DNA from: Bisporella sp. PMI_857
Lineage: Eukaryota; Ascomycota; Leotiomycetes; Helotiales; Helotiaceae
DNA length: 64,000 nucleotides
Assembly (NCBI GenBank): GCA_021307315.1
Contig: JAJSPD010000093.1
Coordinates: 62,001-126,000, forward strand
Direction of reading: 5' to 3'
Shown piece after piece: positions 1-11,825 of this stretch. A model generated the notes under the pieces. That model ran no database searches and was not told the DNA's origin. It was given only the letters and a program-made list of their open reading frames with translations. Every line of letters begins with the position of its first letter. The stretch's first letter is position 1. The translations under genes were made by a program, and so were the position numbers.

Positions 1-1048
1 CAGAATGGTTCGACTTGCGTTGCTAAGCAAGAGCTTTGCCTTAGATCAGGTCGCAGGATTGGAGTATATACTGAACTTCAACGACGCATGTATGGCACTT
101 CTGTGGAGTTAACTGATTATGTTCCTCTATCGAGCCGCATTCAATCACTCAGCCATGGCCCATAGGAGTATCGATATATCCCGGAGAGAGGAATTTGGAC
201 ATACTCTCCTAGCATTGCTGCAGGGCCGAGACCCGTTCCGTCCAGAAGCTCCTCATATGGCAGGTGTCAGCAGGCGTTAAGACTCCCGTCTTACTTACAT
301 TAGGAAGACAATACTCAAGGGGCGGTTGGCCCTTTCAGTCTTCCCCGCATTCTATCCCTTTTCAACACGCTACTGATGCAACCGGCTTGGCTTTATATTA
401 TTTTCAGCCTCCTATCAGTCTTTGGCATATTAGCTGCAGCTCAATACGATGTCGCTTATATAGTTCATATTACTTGGGTAAAGTATTTAGCTTAATCCTT
501 GAGGTTGAAGCAGTGAATGGTTGGAAACCCGATGCTGACAAGAAGTAAAGCAGGTTTTATCCCCTATTTTGTACCTCTCACCGTTTGATGGTCGTCCTGG
601 TTCAACACAACGCCGGTAAAGCGTCCCATGTTTGCTTGTATCGGCTTGCCCAGCGCAAATTTCGCGAAGGTCGTTATCGATGCCCGGAAAGAATAACACA
701 GAACATCATGGAGAAGGAGTTCTTTTCATTCTTACGAGTGAATCAGTGGCCAGTCTTTACGTTTCTTGAGCCGCCAGTCTTTTTTGACGTTACAGCAGTG
801 GCTGAATCCTTTCTAGATTGTTGGTTAAGCATTTTGAAGCCTGCATGCATATAATCAGCAGTCTCGCACGCCTTTTGGCCCTCACGGTCTTTACCTGTTT
901 GGTTGGGCACCGCAGAGTCCTTCCTATTTCAATTAACCGGACTAGTGTATAAAGATGCGGCCATTTCCTCTACTCTCTTCTCTCCGCTCCTTTGTGATAA
1001 GCTATCCTTGGTAATATATTTGAAACCCGAATACTTCGCCAAAGCAAA
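1..1048. other. Left-edge stretch, no supported gene
   Basis: One frame is open on the plus strand from base 1 to a TAG at 163-165. It could be the tail of a gene outside the window, but nothing in its roughly 54 codons is recognisable. The rest shows only short chance frames. The last 100 bases hold the probable promoter and pyrimidine-rich leader of the small secreted protein that starts at 1049. Confidence 0.5.
948..954 (+). promoter_or_regulatory. TATA box of the small secreted protein gene
   Basis: TATAAAG lies about 95 bases before the ATG at 1049 and is followed by a CT-rich leader (tctactctcttctctcc), the usual arrangement in highly expressed filamentous-fungal genes. Confidence 0.5.
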
Positions 1049-1441
1049 ATGCGCTTCACCCTTCCCATCTCCCTTCTCGCTGTCCCGGCTGTCCATGCTG
1101 CAGTAGGTGGGCGCTGCACTCCCGCCGGTGGTGCAAATTCTCGCAGCATCTGTATCTCGACATCAGTTTGCCGGAGTTATGGAGGCACATATGTCAACAA
1201 TAGATGCCCTGATGACCCAGCAGATATTAAATGCTGCTCTGTCGATAACTGCTTGGATAACAGCAGTTTCTGTACCTGGACTGGTGAGTAGAACTGTTGT
1301 GAAAGCACATGATAGTGAGGGAGCAGCGCTCATCTCGGAGTAGGGGCGAATAATGAGTGTGAAGGGATCCCACAAGCGGTCTTTGTTAGTGGATACTGTC
1401 CAGGAGGAAGTAATTATAAGTGCTGTAACTATGGTGCTTAG
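1049..1441 (+). CDS. Small secreted protein with two six-cysteine modules
   Basis: Two exons, 1049-1283 and 1344-1441, joined by a 60-bp phase-1 intron (GTGAGT...GTAG), give 110 residues. Residues 1-17 are a clear signal peptide (MRFTLPISLLAVPAVHA). The mature chain of about 93 residues has 12 cysteines in two successive modules, each ending in a CC pair: C-x11-C-x5-C-x11-C-x8-CC, then C-x6-C-x8-C-x12-C-x7-CC. Both modules contain a Gly- or Pro-rich turn before the CC. Similar cysteine spacing occurs in short N-terminal modules of some secreted fungal lysozyme-like and hypothetical proteins; here there is no catalytic domain. Secretion and disulphide bonding are well supported. An effector, structural or antimicrobial role is inference only. 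Without the intron the frame stops at once, and exon 2 restores exactly the second module, which supports the splice. Confidence 0.8.
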
Positions 1442-2842
1442 GTCGACTTGGGGTATGGTACGGAAGATCCAAGATTCAGGCATAGAGCCATTTGGGAGCC
1501 ACAGTACATAACGATACTACATTTCATAGTCTTATATACAACAAGAACATATCGACAATGTCGCTCAGCGTAATATTTATCATATTGAGCTTGGTTGATA
1601 TTTTGTAACCACAAGCATGTGGTCCACTGTTCTGGCTGAGTTGTGCAACATCAATCTCACCATCCTCAAATACACGCGCCCATTGCGATCTTTTGCCCTC
1701 GTATATTATACGTAACATCAGTCATGCCTTGCCTGACGTTTCCCAATCTTTGTACGACGCTGTGATCATATCGAATTTTGAATGGACTTCAGAGTCATGC
1801 ACCACTCACCCGCGCACACAGTACTTCGGATCTCATCAGGCATACTACCGGCCCCCAAGCAACCAAATGCTCACGATCCTCACGATCAATGGAACAGGAT
1901 CTTACGAACGATCTGACCATGAATTCCTTCTCAGCGATATGCAAGCACTTTCAGATCGTTCCGCCCGCGGTAATGTGCGCGATCGCGATCGCGACGCGGG
2001 CCTCAATCAGAAAAGAGCGATCCCATTGTTCAGATCTCGCGTAATCGTTGGATGAGGAAGGAATTATCGTTGGATCAAACTCCCTGGTCATGAAAGCTTT
2101 GACATGAGCTTAAAATTCTGGAAAGTCTTTGATTGGTCCAAATCAAAGTAAAGTATTCTCATCCAAGCGCTCTGATTTGTCAATTGGAAAAAATAAGCTG
2201 TTAAGGTTGGCGAAGCATTTTTGCTACATATTGCAGTCGCTTCGGCACAGCCACATTCAGGAGGCCATGTTGGATCAATACAACTCCTTCAGCTTAGGCC
2301 CTCAAGGATATGGATCTGTCAAAAGCATCCTAGAGAGAGGAACATTCGTCCGTTCATTGAGCGCTTTTCGTGTACGTGGGCCAACAGTTAACCCCCCCCC
2401 TACCGGGAGTCCAAGAAAATAGTAGTCCTTTGCAACCTGGTTCAGGGACTTGGACGCTGCGAGTTGCCCATTCGGTATCAATATTGCCTCCTACGCTTAC
2501 GGCATTTCTACCCTGAGGGAGCCGAACCAGAGAAATCGAGTCATGAGGCAGATCCAGCGGTCTTTGTCTAGCACTTGTTCTCATGGTTTTTGGATTCAAA
2601 GTGGGTGCGATACTACAACTTGAGTACTTGGCCATCCGTTCCTTTACCGGGTCGAGCAGTAGTGCCGAAGAAATCCAACAGGATATATATATGTTTCATG
2701 CATCCCAGAGAATGAAGCTGTTCTCTATCCCTTTCAACCAATCTCCTTCTATTCACCTCATTTTTACAGTGCCGGGCTAGTCCTTTCACTTCTATTTTCT
2801 CAAGTAATCTCATATCACAATTTCCAAATCTTAACTCTTAAG
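1442..2842. other. Intergenic, no gene seen
   Basis: Only short overlapping frames with no recognisable domain. It contains a GCGATC tandem forming a 16-bp palindrome at 1978-1993 and a C8 run near 2393. The right end is the promoter of the GH16 gene. Confidence 0.5.
2684..2692 (+). promoter_or_regulatory. Possible TATA element of the GH16 gene
   Basis: TATATATAT about 150 bases before the ATG at 2843, followed by a pyrimidine-rich leader ending in a CA-rich context. The spacing is plausible but a little long. Confidence 0.35.
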
Positions 2843-3904
2843 ATGCGTTACAGCTTTATCTTCGGTGCCGCAGCGCTAGTCACCGGTGGCTTTGCCAAAC
2901 CCGATCAAGTCCCCGGGATGAAACTCGCCTGGTACGATGATTTCTCCGTGGACGGACCAATAGATACGAAGAAGTGGCAGTATTATGGCGGGAAGATCCA
3001 TAATGGCGAACAGCAGACCTATCCCAAGGGCGGTAATAATTGTAAGGTTTCAAACGGCTCTCTACATATCACTCCTACCAAGGAAGGCAACGAATGGAAG
3101 TCATGTAAGTAATTTTTTCGAGGGGTTATCTCTGTTTTGCCATATCTGAGTATACTAACTTTGGAAAGGCCGTATCGAGACCAGGGATGCGTGGGAACCC
3201 GCTCAAGGCGGAAAAGTGATGTTTGCCTCTAAATTCGCCTTCGGCTCCGCCGAGACAGACCCCGCGAAACTCCAGTTCGTCATATTTCTATACTTACTTT
3301 TTAGTTGTTTTTTTGTCACAGGAGCCGAGAGGTGAGGAGTTGTCTTAAGAGCCTGTCTATTTCTCCAACATCCCTCATCGAGCTCGAAGCTCCTCTTAAG
3401 ACAGCCCTCAAGCTCTCAACTCCCGCTTGTAATTCTACCCATCCACCTTGCTAACATCCACACAGAGGAATCTGGCCCGCCTTCTGGGCGCTGGGCGACA
3501 GCATGCGGCACGGGACACCGTGGCCCGACTGCGGCGAGATCGACACCTTCGAGTCCGTGTCCGGGAAGGACATGGCGTACGGGACGCTGCACTGCAAGAA
3601 CAGCTGCAACGAGCCGATGGGCCGGCAGTACAAGCTGGACTTCAAGCGCGGCGAGGACATTGTCTGGGCACATGTCGTCTCACCGGATAGCATTGAGTGG
3701 TTCAAGAACGGCCAGAGCTATCACATTGTGAAGAAGAGCGATCTGAGCCCCGAGGATTGGGCGGCCGTTGGGACCAAGGCTTTTTACATCACGCTGAATG
3801 TGGCGACGGGTGGTGGCTGGCCTGGGCCCGTCAATGACCAGACGATTGGGGGTAAGGATGCGGCATTGAAGGTGAAGTGGGTAGCGGTCTATAAGTCTGC
3901 GTAG
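2843..3904 (+). CDS. Secreted GH16 endo-beta-glucanase
   Basis: Preferred exons 2843-3104, 3169-3274 and 3466-3904 give 268 residues. Residues 1-18 form a signal peptide. The GH16 catalytic signature is GEIDTFE at 146-152, with nucleophile Glu147, helper Asp149 and acid/base Glu152, preceded by the substrate-cleft motif GIWPAFW at 124-130. Length and layout match single-domain fungal GH16 enzymes that cut beta-1,3 or mixed beta-1,3/1,4-glucans; there is no binding module and no GPI signal. Intron 1 is 64 bp with a textbook TACTAAC branch point. Intron 2 is doubtful: joining LQ directly to GIWPAFW, as family members read, needs a weak GTTCGT donor at 3275. A better GTGAGG donor at 3332 is also phase 2 and would insert 19 residues. 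Glucan substrate and location (wall or apoplast) follow from the family. Confidence 0.85.
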
Positions 3905-4712
3905 GTGGCTACGCTCAGAAGGGAGGTCAAGACTTGAGGGTTGGTATTTTGGTTTTTGGATGGAATTTCGGTATTTTTGTCTAGCATGGCGTTTGATCAG
4001 GTGGTAGAAAGCATGGAAGCGGAGTTTGGTTTTGAATCAGCGTGGAGTCTTGGGCATGGTTGATAAGCATAGCATACGTCAGGAGTTTTTAGTATAGCCA
4101 GTCATTTTGGATACCCAAAACCACATATTCTGAACTCAACATGTCCTTTTCTTGATGCTTTGCTCATACCAGACAGTAATAGTTCATTTTTATATCTTTG
4201 CTTAACTGCTGTGCTAAGCATATCAGGCTCTGCGAGCGGAATCTCTCAAGTTGAAAGCTTCCGGTAAAATATGTACTGATCTTATATTTGCAGTTACATG
4301 CCTAGTGACGCTATATAAAACCAAATTCAAAAAATTAAATCCCATGAGGCGGTAGCCCCGGTATAGCGCGAAACATTGTACCAGGTCTCCGCCTCGTTCC
4401 AATACGCCGTCCCAGGAATAGAGCTTAGGTCATTGTTCCTGTCGAGGGATGCAACCGCTCGAATGCCAGAGTATTTAAAACGCTTAATGGGTATCTTCGC
4501 TAAAAATAAATAACATCAAACCGAAACAAGATCGAGCAAAAAGCAAAAGCCCTAAAATATGTCCTCCTTGTCAAGAACCTGAGGTGAAATGAGAGTGAGA
4601 ATGGAAAGGGAGGAAGGTTGGGCTTCCAACCAGGAACGCCTAGTGCTACCGGCCTCTTAAGCTGTTTCTGTTGAAGAATCTCAAGAGCGCTTTCACGAGA
4701 ACATTGAGAGGA
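3905..4712. other. Intergenic between convergent genes
   Basis: The 3' ends of the GH16 gene and of the minus-strand transporter face each other here. The sequence is AT-rich with no coding signal and presumably carries both 3' UTRs. Confidence 0.5.
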
Positions 4713-6545
4713 CTATCTTCTGCCCCACCACATTCTTCCAAAGCCACGCTGCTGGAGCTCCCTTCTCGCAGCGCCGTCTTGGAACTCGTTCGCGTCTGTG
4801 GTAGAGCTACCACTGCTCATGATCTTCTGACTTGGTTTGTTGCCCAACACCTTCAGCAAGATCGTCATGACGAAGCTGCTCACAATGCTGAGGCACAAGA
4901 TGCCAATCATGGTCAGGTTGCTCTTGCGATACTGGTGCGGTCCCTTCTTTGCATCCTCGGGCCAGCCGGTATAGAGTGCGTATGTGGTCATGACGCTACC
5001 AAGATTGCCGAGGCCGGAAACGAGAGCTGCAGCCGCGGCAACACCCACTTCGCCGTGGCGCCGTTGGAAGATTTCGTTAGTCCAGGTCATGCAGATAGGC
5101 ACTGTGGGGCCGAGCCCGAAGCCAACCATGAGGAGTCCACCGTAGCGAGCCCACTGAAGGGAACGCGGAGCGAAGGTGGTGGTGAGGAGGCCCGCGATTT
5201 GGATGCATACTGCGGCGGAGAAGAAGACGGCGCGGTGGTGGTGGAAGCGGTCGGAGATTGGCGTAACTATGAGAATGGCTATCAGATCCATCTATAGCTG
5301 TTAACGGGAGTGATCATTAAAGTGTGTAACGAAAGCTTACTATCCAGATCGGTGCGAACAACAAGCTGAGCGTGATACCAGAAAAGCTTGGGTTAATGCC
5401 GGAGATGATGACTGTGCCGTATAATTGCGTCCCAATCCCAACTCCAACGACGCCAAAGTACATCATCACCAATGGCCAGAGTCGCCAGTCAATCAAAACT
5501 AGCCCGAGATCTTTCAAATTCCAGGGCCGTGGGTGATATACTCTTGTTAACTCCTGGTAATGAATCTCGGCATCTTCACCTTTGAGGATTGGCGGGCTCG
5601 CAGGAAGCCACTTGAAAAGACCTGTACGAACTCGCTCCTGTCCTGGAGGAAGAGGACGGTCAGGCAACCACCAGAGCAGAACAAATCCAAGGATAATTGC
5701 GCAGAGCCCATAAAGCAGAAACATCCATTGGAAGCCGACCAGGCCACCTAGGCCATCCATTTTCTGGAAACCAGCCGAAACGAGACCGACCACAGCAGCA
5801 GAGACTTGAGCAGCAGTGAAATACTGTCCAATTCGCTTCCCTGTACGGGAAGGAGGGTAGAATAAAGTTAGGTAGTAAGCCATACCAGGCCACATACCCG
5901 CGATGACCACACCAAGAAGGAAACGGAGGAGGCTAGTCAAAGTCAGCTTCGATATTTAGATTTCGTGCGATGGCATCCTTACAGCAAACTCCAAGCAGCT
6001 TTCACAGCGGCAAAGCATGAACCGATGACTCCCACAGCTAGAACGATCCTAGCCATCCATGCTCTCGGACTCAGCTTGGCCATAATCAGGTTCGAGGGGC
6101 AGTCGAAGAGAACATAGGCTACGTAGAACAGCGCCAAAGCAGTTGAGGTCTGCTTGGCAGTCAAGTGCAGTTTCTGGGAAAGACTGTGACCGGAAGATGT
6201 GTTCATCGTCTGTGCGAGACCGACGTTTGAACGAATGGCAGAGCATAGGAAGTATAGAAGCCAAAACGCTAGTTATCAGGTTAGATGTCATATGTTTCAA
6301 TATTTGATGATTGTCAAAGTGCCTGCCTACCTGGGATTATACGACGGTCAATTTTCCTTATTGATTTCGTCAGCAATGGCGATATCCAGAAGCTGAATTA
6401 AATTAACTCACCGATACACCTTCTCAACTCTCGCCATCTCGACTTCGTCAATCCCAGCCTCATTTAGTGCCTCGGGACTCAAGTTCTTTCCCAAGCGAGT
6501 GGGGTCTTCGTGGGAGTCCCGATTCTTCACACCTGTATCCTCCAT
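4713..6545 (-). CDS. MFS anion:cation symporter (Dal5/Tna1-like)
   Basis: Five exons on the minus strand, 6412-6545, 6331-6356 (26 nt), 5983-6268, 5341-5932 and 4713-5291, add to 538 residues with all phases matching. The order is characteristic of the anion:cation symporter family: a polar N-tail ending VEKVYRKIDRRIIPAFW, a first membrane segment, the SNVGLAQTM turn, then a LLLRFLLGVVIAGMWPG segment (TM4-5) and the cytoplasmic loop before the second six helices. Family members import small organic anions or vitamins (allantoate, nicotinate, biotin, pantothenate, cysteine) at the plasma membrane with protons; the substrate cannot be read from the sequence. The basic, Trp-rich C-tail is unusual, and the last 30 residues are the least certain part. 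Another donor/acceptor choice around 5933-5982 is possible, but the phase supports the one given. Confidence 0.85.
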
Positions 6546-7293
6546 GATGACTAGATGCAATGGAAGTGCGTGCGATCAGTCAAGATAGACAATACCCCTA
6601 AGACCGTCACTCGAAAGGTCTGCAGTGACTCAGACAAGGAGGTGTAAAGTCGATGGAGGAGAGAAAATTATGAGTGAAGATCCGGCGCCGGCCATTGCAT
6701 CGGCTAGCCCCCGCACTAGCCCGAACAGGCTTGTGGAATAGGGGGGCCGCCCGTTTCTATGAGCGATGATTGGACCATGCGGTGCGCTATTAAAATGTTG
6801 GGAACAAATCTAGAATAACGAATTATAGTAAGAGAAAACATGGCGGTAGTAGGCAGAACCCGTTGTGAATGTGGCTTATCGCCTATGCTATAAACTGTGC
6901 ATCCAGACACGGTCACCTTGTCGAAAGTCGAAAGAGCAGCTAATCTTGGTTTGAACGAGCACCTAAACTCAGCGCGCTTTTCCACGGCCCATGATGAATA
7001 TGTAGCAAACTGTTGTGATGAAATCAATTCCGCTAGTGTATATCCTTATACACATCTCCGACGCCTTTCCCATGCGTTATATACAAACGATTTGCCTCTT
7101 TGCTCTACACTTCGCCATCTCTACCAAACAGTCCATGATGATCCGACGTTCCCTCATTGATCATACTCTCGGCGTCACCGACCTGTTTTCGTTCCGTCAC
7201 TTCTCTCATTCCAAGCTTCAGATTCATCTGTTTCATGCCCAGCGTCAATCCTTGGGGCCACTTCTTCCCTGCTCCCCTCATGACTACTAATTG
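6546..7293. other. Promoter of the transporter; otherwise empty
   Basis: Upstream region of the minus-strand symporter and downstream region of the kinase gene. Short frames only, with no domain or RNA gene seen. Confidence 0.5.
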
Positions 7294-8927
7294 TTATTGC
7301 AGAGGTTCCGATGAGCTGGAAAGCCGGTTGAGGTGTAAGTATACATCTGTTCCATAGCTATATCGCAAATTAGTCTCACAATTCATCGGGTTATAGGGGA
7401 AATGGTGGCTTACCCTTCCATGCTGATCAGCTTTAAATCTCCGCCAAAGTAACGTGCATATAACCTCGAAATAGGTAATCCATACCCAAATCCGGCCATA
7501 GGCGCTTTAAAGTCACTCTTATCAAAATCCGGATCTAAACTCGGCGTTGAATCAACCGTGGTGTACATATAGGTCCAGACCAAAGGAATTGCACTTCGGG
7601 GAATTCCACCACCTTCATCAGAGATCTTAATGGTGATATCTTCTTTGCCCTCCGCGACCACAACTTTCGTTACCGGGAACTCCTCTTTATCAGCCCCGTG
7701 CGTTTCTACGACGGCTCGTAATGAGTTCTTCAACGTCTCGAAAAGCATATGCGACAAATGACCTGGAACATACATGAAATTTAGGCTCGGCGGGCATACG
7801 AGTTGGACTTTTGGTGCATCGAATAAGCCAAAATGGTCCTCACAGACAAATCGAGCGTTATCGATGGCTTCCTGAGCCAAATCTCGCACGTTCGTTTTCG
7901 TGCAGATAATTCCAACATATGATGGATCTTTATTATGACTCTGATCGGTGAGCGCAATATGTTGTCCGATCAGCATCCGTATACCAATACGTGACATATA
8001 GAAACGATCAAGAAACGATTGTATATTGTTGTCGATCTGCATCCGCTGTCTCTTCCGCTTGTATTCCAGAATTCCTTGGGCTACCGTCGTTACAACTCCA
8101 TCGTGGCGCCTCTTGATTGTATGTAATGTCTGCGAGAACCGCTGATTATAATCGTGAAGCTCTGGCGGCCATTCAACACTATCCTCCACGGTCGCGAAAT
8201 ACCGTCGCGCCGCTGACTTCTTATTATCCCCATTTCCATTGCCATTTTGCCATGGCGATGAGCTATATTGACCTTCTTTCACACTGGGATTGTTCGTGGT
8301 TTCTGCGAGAATTCTAGAGGCTTTGCCATTGAGTTTCCCGGGTTTCAGTAAAGCCTCGCGGATATCTTTGGAAAGTTGTGGCCTCGGAAGAGTAGTGAGT
8401 TCCTGTTTTGTGAGTTACTACAAAGGCCGAGACGATAGTTGCTGCTTCATACCTCAAACGACTGCGCATACCAGTCCTTCACCCTCTTGATCGATGGCAT
8501 TTCATTTAAGCCATCTGGCAGCTCTCCTAGCTCCTGTACCCTGTGTGCCAATCTTATAGGAAGTTCCTCGGACAAAAACTGTGATGCGCGGAATAAGGTG
8601 CCTGTTGAGTCATTAGCCCCTATCTGCAACCAAGTTGTGTAGAAAATTTGCTATTTCCGGTGTAAATCTAAGTGACGACACAATTTCCATACAACTTTCT
8701 GCCACATACTACCTTCTTAGAGAGCCTCTGCAATTGGGTAGGCTGGTTGTACCGTAGCACGACCAACAAACCCTCTACAGCCGGCTATACTTGTGCTCCC
8801 ATAATCTCTTACCTGTAGAAGGCTTCTCGCCAAATTGGACCATCTGCCTTAAACTCACGCCCGTCGCCGGGAAGTTTGAGTAATGCTTGATGGTCTCCAT
8901 CAGTTTGTCCGTCCTCTTCCACGACAT
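7294..8927 (-). CDS. PKP1: Mitochondrial pyruvate dehydrogenase kinase
   Basis: Exons 8813-8927, 8453-8601, 7414-8402 and 7294-7357 (introns 211, 50 and 56 bp) give 438 residues. The start MSWKRTDKLMETIKHYSNFP and then SLRQMVQFG match the N-terminus of animal-type PDH kinases. The ELPIRLAHRV/LPDGL region and the conserved RRHDGVV box (His about 188) lie in the four-helix domain. The GHKL ATPase follows: N-box ETLKNSLRA at 310, G1 box DEGGGIP at 350 and G2 box GFGYGLP at 392. It should phosphorylate the E1-alpha subunit in the matrix and switch pyruvate dehydrogenase off. Residues about 105-160 form a Ser/Asn/Gly-rich insertion not present in animal enzymes. Branched-chain ketoacid dehydrogenase kinase is the alternative, but the C-terminal SMEGYGTDVYLHL strand favours PDK. 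The symbol follows the yeast pyruvate dehydrogenase kinase and is tentative between PKP1 and PKP2. Confidence 0.85.
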
Positions 8928-10016
8928 GATGCACTAATCCGTTGGCCCTCCGGCCTGCAATTGATGATTTGGAAGTTGCAGATATGCTATGCCATAAGCA
9001 ATGGTTGACACCCAAAAATCACCCCTTATTTTCCTACTTTCGTGCAATTTTCTCGTAGAACTCGAGTGCAAGGTTTCGTTATGACGCAGTCACTCTTGAC
9101 CTCGGTAAATGCAAACGGACGACAAAGAGTGGTGAGCAATTGATGTTGTAAATGAACAATAGGAAGTTGAAGATATGAGGTAGCAAATAAGTCAATTGCA
9201 AAAAGGGTAGGTGAGTCAGAGTGGGTTAAATGTATAGAAGAGATATGCTAACGCTCGCGTGCCTCTGTAGTGAGACTTTGTTCGCGTGGAGCTACAGTAT
9301 GAAAGAGGTCACTGTATCCGACTATTGGCACACCACTTCCTCTCTTCCGAAACGAGGAGACTTCCCCGCCTTCATCGTCCAAGCTTTGTTATAGCACTGT
9401 ACAGTATGGCCCAAGTTCTGCAGCAAACTTGTGGGGTGATCTTTTATGCCGGGCCACAGGGCGTGGGAGGGGGGGGGGAGCAAGTCCCCGGGCGGAAGTG
9501 CCCTGGTTATCAAATACATTCTACAAATACTCAAGGAAAAAGCAAACATGGAAAGGGGGTTTTTTTTTTTAACTTTGCCACACACTCCTGAACTTCACCA
9601 ATTTGGCTATCAATCATCATACCACACGCAATCAGTCCCTCAATCAAACATGCTGCCCATGTGATTCTGGGTCTTTGACCTCGGAAGCCACACCGGCTGC
9701 CGGCTCAAAATCGGGGCAGCGGTCGGCTGAGAGATTACGGGTAATTCCGGAGGCCTCGCAAGCGAACAGAAAAGGGGTAGAAAAAATGATTATGTTATGG
9801 GACTTGGGGCAGCACTACCTGATTTGTACCTAGTGAGATGGATGAGCTGGGCTTGATACTTGATTCTAAAGGTTTGCCCGAAACAACCACAGTCCGTAAA
9901 AAGCTAAGATTACTCGTTCATATATGTCGCAGTAATCTCATTGGCGTAATCATTCATATAGTATATAAAGTGCGTTGCCATTCATTCTAGAATTCTTATA
10001 TGTACATGCAACTGAA
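8928..10016. other. Intergenic, upstream of the kinase
   Basis: No gene supported. It contains a G10 run near 9470 and a T11 run near 9560. Probable promoter and 5' UTR of the minus-strand kinase and 3' region of DPL1. Confidence 0.5.
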
Positions 10017-11825
10017 TCAAGCCTTGTATAAAGTATCTAGAAAACCTGCCGCAAGATCAACTACCACGCTCTTGTTTGGCAGACTTCCTGCAACACCATA
10101 TAAAGCTGCACTATCCCCGACGCTCTTGCCTTTGGCACCCTTGCCCTCTACTACCCTAACTCTTTCCTTTTCCTTCTCACCTTCAACCACTGCCTCCAAA
10201 TCAGCGACCAACTTCTCCCAAACCTTGGCTATTGGCAGGGTGACTGCAACGTGAATTGCGGGTGGTGATTGCAAGGAGTTCAGATGCCATCCTTTCGCGG
10301 ACATGGCGTCAGCGATATCATATACATCCAAATTCTTTGCGCTGAAGGCAACAACGGAGACCAAGGGATTTCCGATGATCTCAAGATCACTGCTAAGTCC
10401 TGGATTCACCTGGATTGCCTCAATAATCCTCTTAGTAGCTCCTACGATCTCATGGCAAGCACTAATGTAGCCTGCTTCACCAACTCTCATCAAGCTCGCC
10501 CAGCACCCTGCTATTAATGCACCCGGTCTTGATCCTGCTATCGAGGGAGATGCGTATACACCTCCTGACCAATCTGGTGATATGAAGTATTGGAAGGTCC
10601 GTAGTGATGCAGTGCGGTATAGGACAGTAGAATTGCCTTTGGGAGCAAATCCATATTTGTGGGTGTCGCAACTTATGCTAGTAACACCTTTGAGTCTGAA
10701 ATCAAAAAGCTCAGTCTCGAATCCTGCCCTTTCAAGGAACGGGACTAAGAATGAACCTAGACAGCAGTCTACATGGAGCGGAATCTTGCGTTTGACAGCA
10801 AGCTTGGATAGTAAAGAGATATCATCAATAATACCGTGTGGGAAGTTAGGTGCCGAGCCAACAAGAAGTACAGTATTGCTGTTGATAAGACGTGACACAC
10901 TCGGGATGTGAACTTGGTATGAGGGTGCAGGACAGTGAACAAGGTGAATCTTGATGCCAAAATACTCGCCGGCTTTGCGGAATGCCGTATGTGCTGTGTC
11001 TGGTAAAATCCTAAGCAATTATAAGCATGTCATCAAGAAGGAGAGGTATCTCATATCTCACATCTCCGGTTCTGTAACTCCTCTTTCTGCCCTAGCCTTA
11101 TTCCTCGCGCTCAAACAAGCCATGAGGATAGACTCAGTACCTCCGCTCGTAGTAACACCAGCAGCGCCAGTTGGTGCATTGAACATCGCGAGAACCATGG
11201 CGACAATCTCTGCCTCCATCTTCCTAACTCCAGGAAAGACATCAGGGTGTATGGGGTTTGCCACCGTGAACTTCCCAAACGCTTCAGTTTGTAATTTCAT
11301 CAATTCATCTCCTCCATGATATACAGCGCCGGAAACAAATCCATCTTCCCATCTGGTGTGATCCATTGTGGCCAAGGTTTCAAGTTCCTGGCGCACAGCA
11401 TCTTCGGACCATCCTTCCTTTGGCAGATTCAAATATCGAACCACTCCAGGCCCCGAGGGAACAAGTTTTCCCTGCAATTTCGTGATGGCCTCAGAGACCT
11501 GCTTCTGTACTTGAGACCTGACGCCGGGCGCGCTCAAGAACAAGCCATAAAGCGTCCTTCGGATCTTGATGTATGTTTCTACTACGGTTCCGAACAGACC
11601 TCGCCCTTTGAGTTGTAAAAGTGTTTTTCGCGTCCATCGAAAGAGAAACAAGAAGAATACTATATTGCGCAGTCTATTGCAGGCTTATCAGCGCAAGCCC
11701 TGTCTCTTCCAAGGTTGCAGGACTCACAAATCAATATTGAGAGAGAGCAGCTGCCCATTAGAACTGGTTTTCTTGGCCGCGAACGTATTGCGCAAACTCA
11801 CTGGCATTCTCGATGTGCCAGGCAT
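10017..11825 (-). CDS. DPL1: Sphingosine-1-phosphate lyase
   Basis: Exons 11728-11825, 11062-11673 and 10017-11010 (introns 54 and 51 bp) give 567 residues, close to yeast Dpl1. An N-terminal lumenal tail is followed by one membrane anchor (LLRNIVFFLFLFRWTRK, about residues 33-49) that begins exactly at the exon 1-2 join, which supports that small first exon. The PLP-dependent decarboxylase fold follows, with the substrate loop TSGGTES and the PLP lysine in SISCDTHKYGF (Lys355). It cleaves phosphorylated long-chain bases in the ER membrane to a fatty aldehyde and ethanolamine phosphate, the exit step of sphingolipid metabolism. An acidic/basic charged insert (EGEKEKERVRVVEGKG) near the C-terminus is a fungal feature. 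It is divergent to MED1 across about 575 bp. Confidence 0.93.

Noticed and set aside
1978..1993. 16-bp GC palindrome from GCGATC units
   Set aside because: About one 16-bp palindrome is expected by chance in a window of this size, and no gene or repeat context supports a role.
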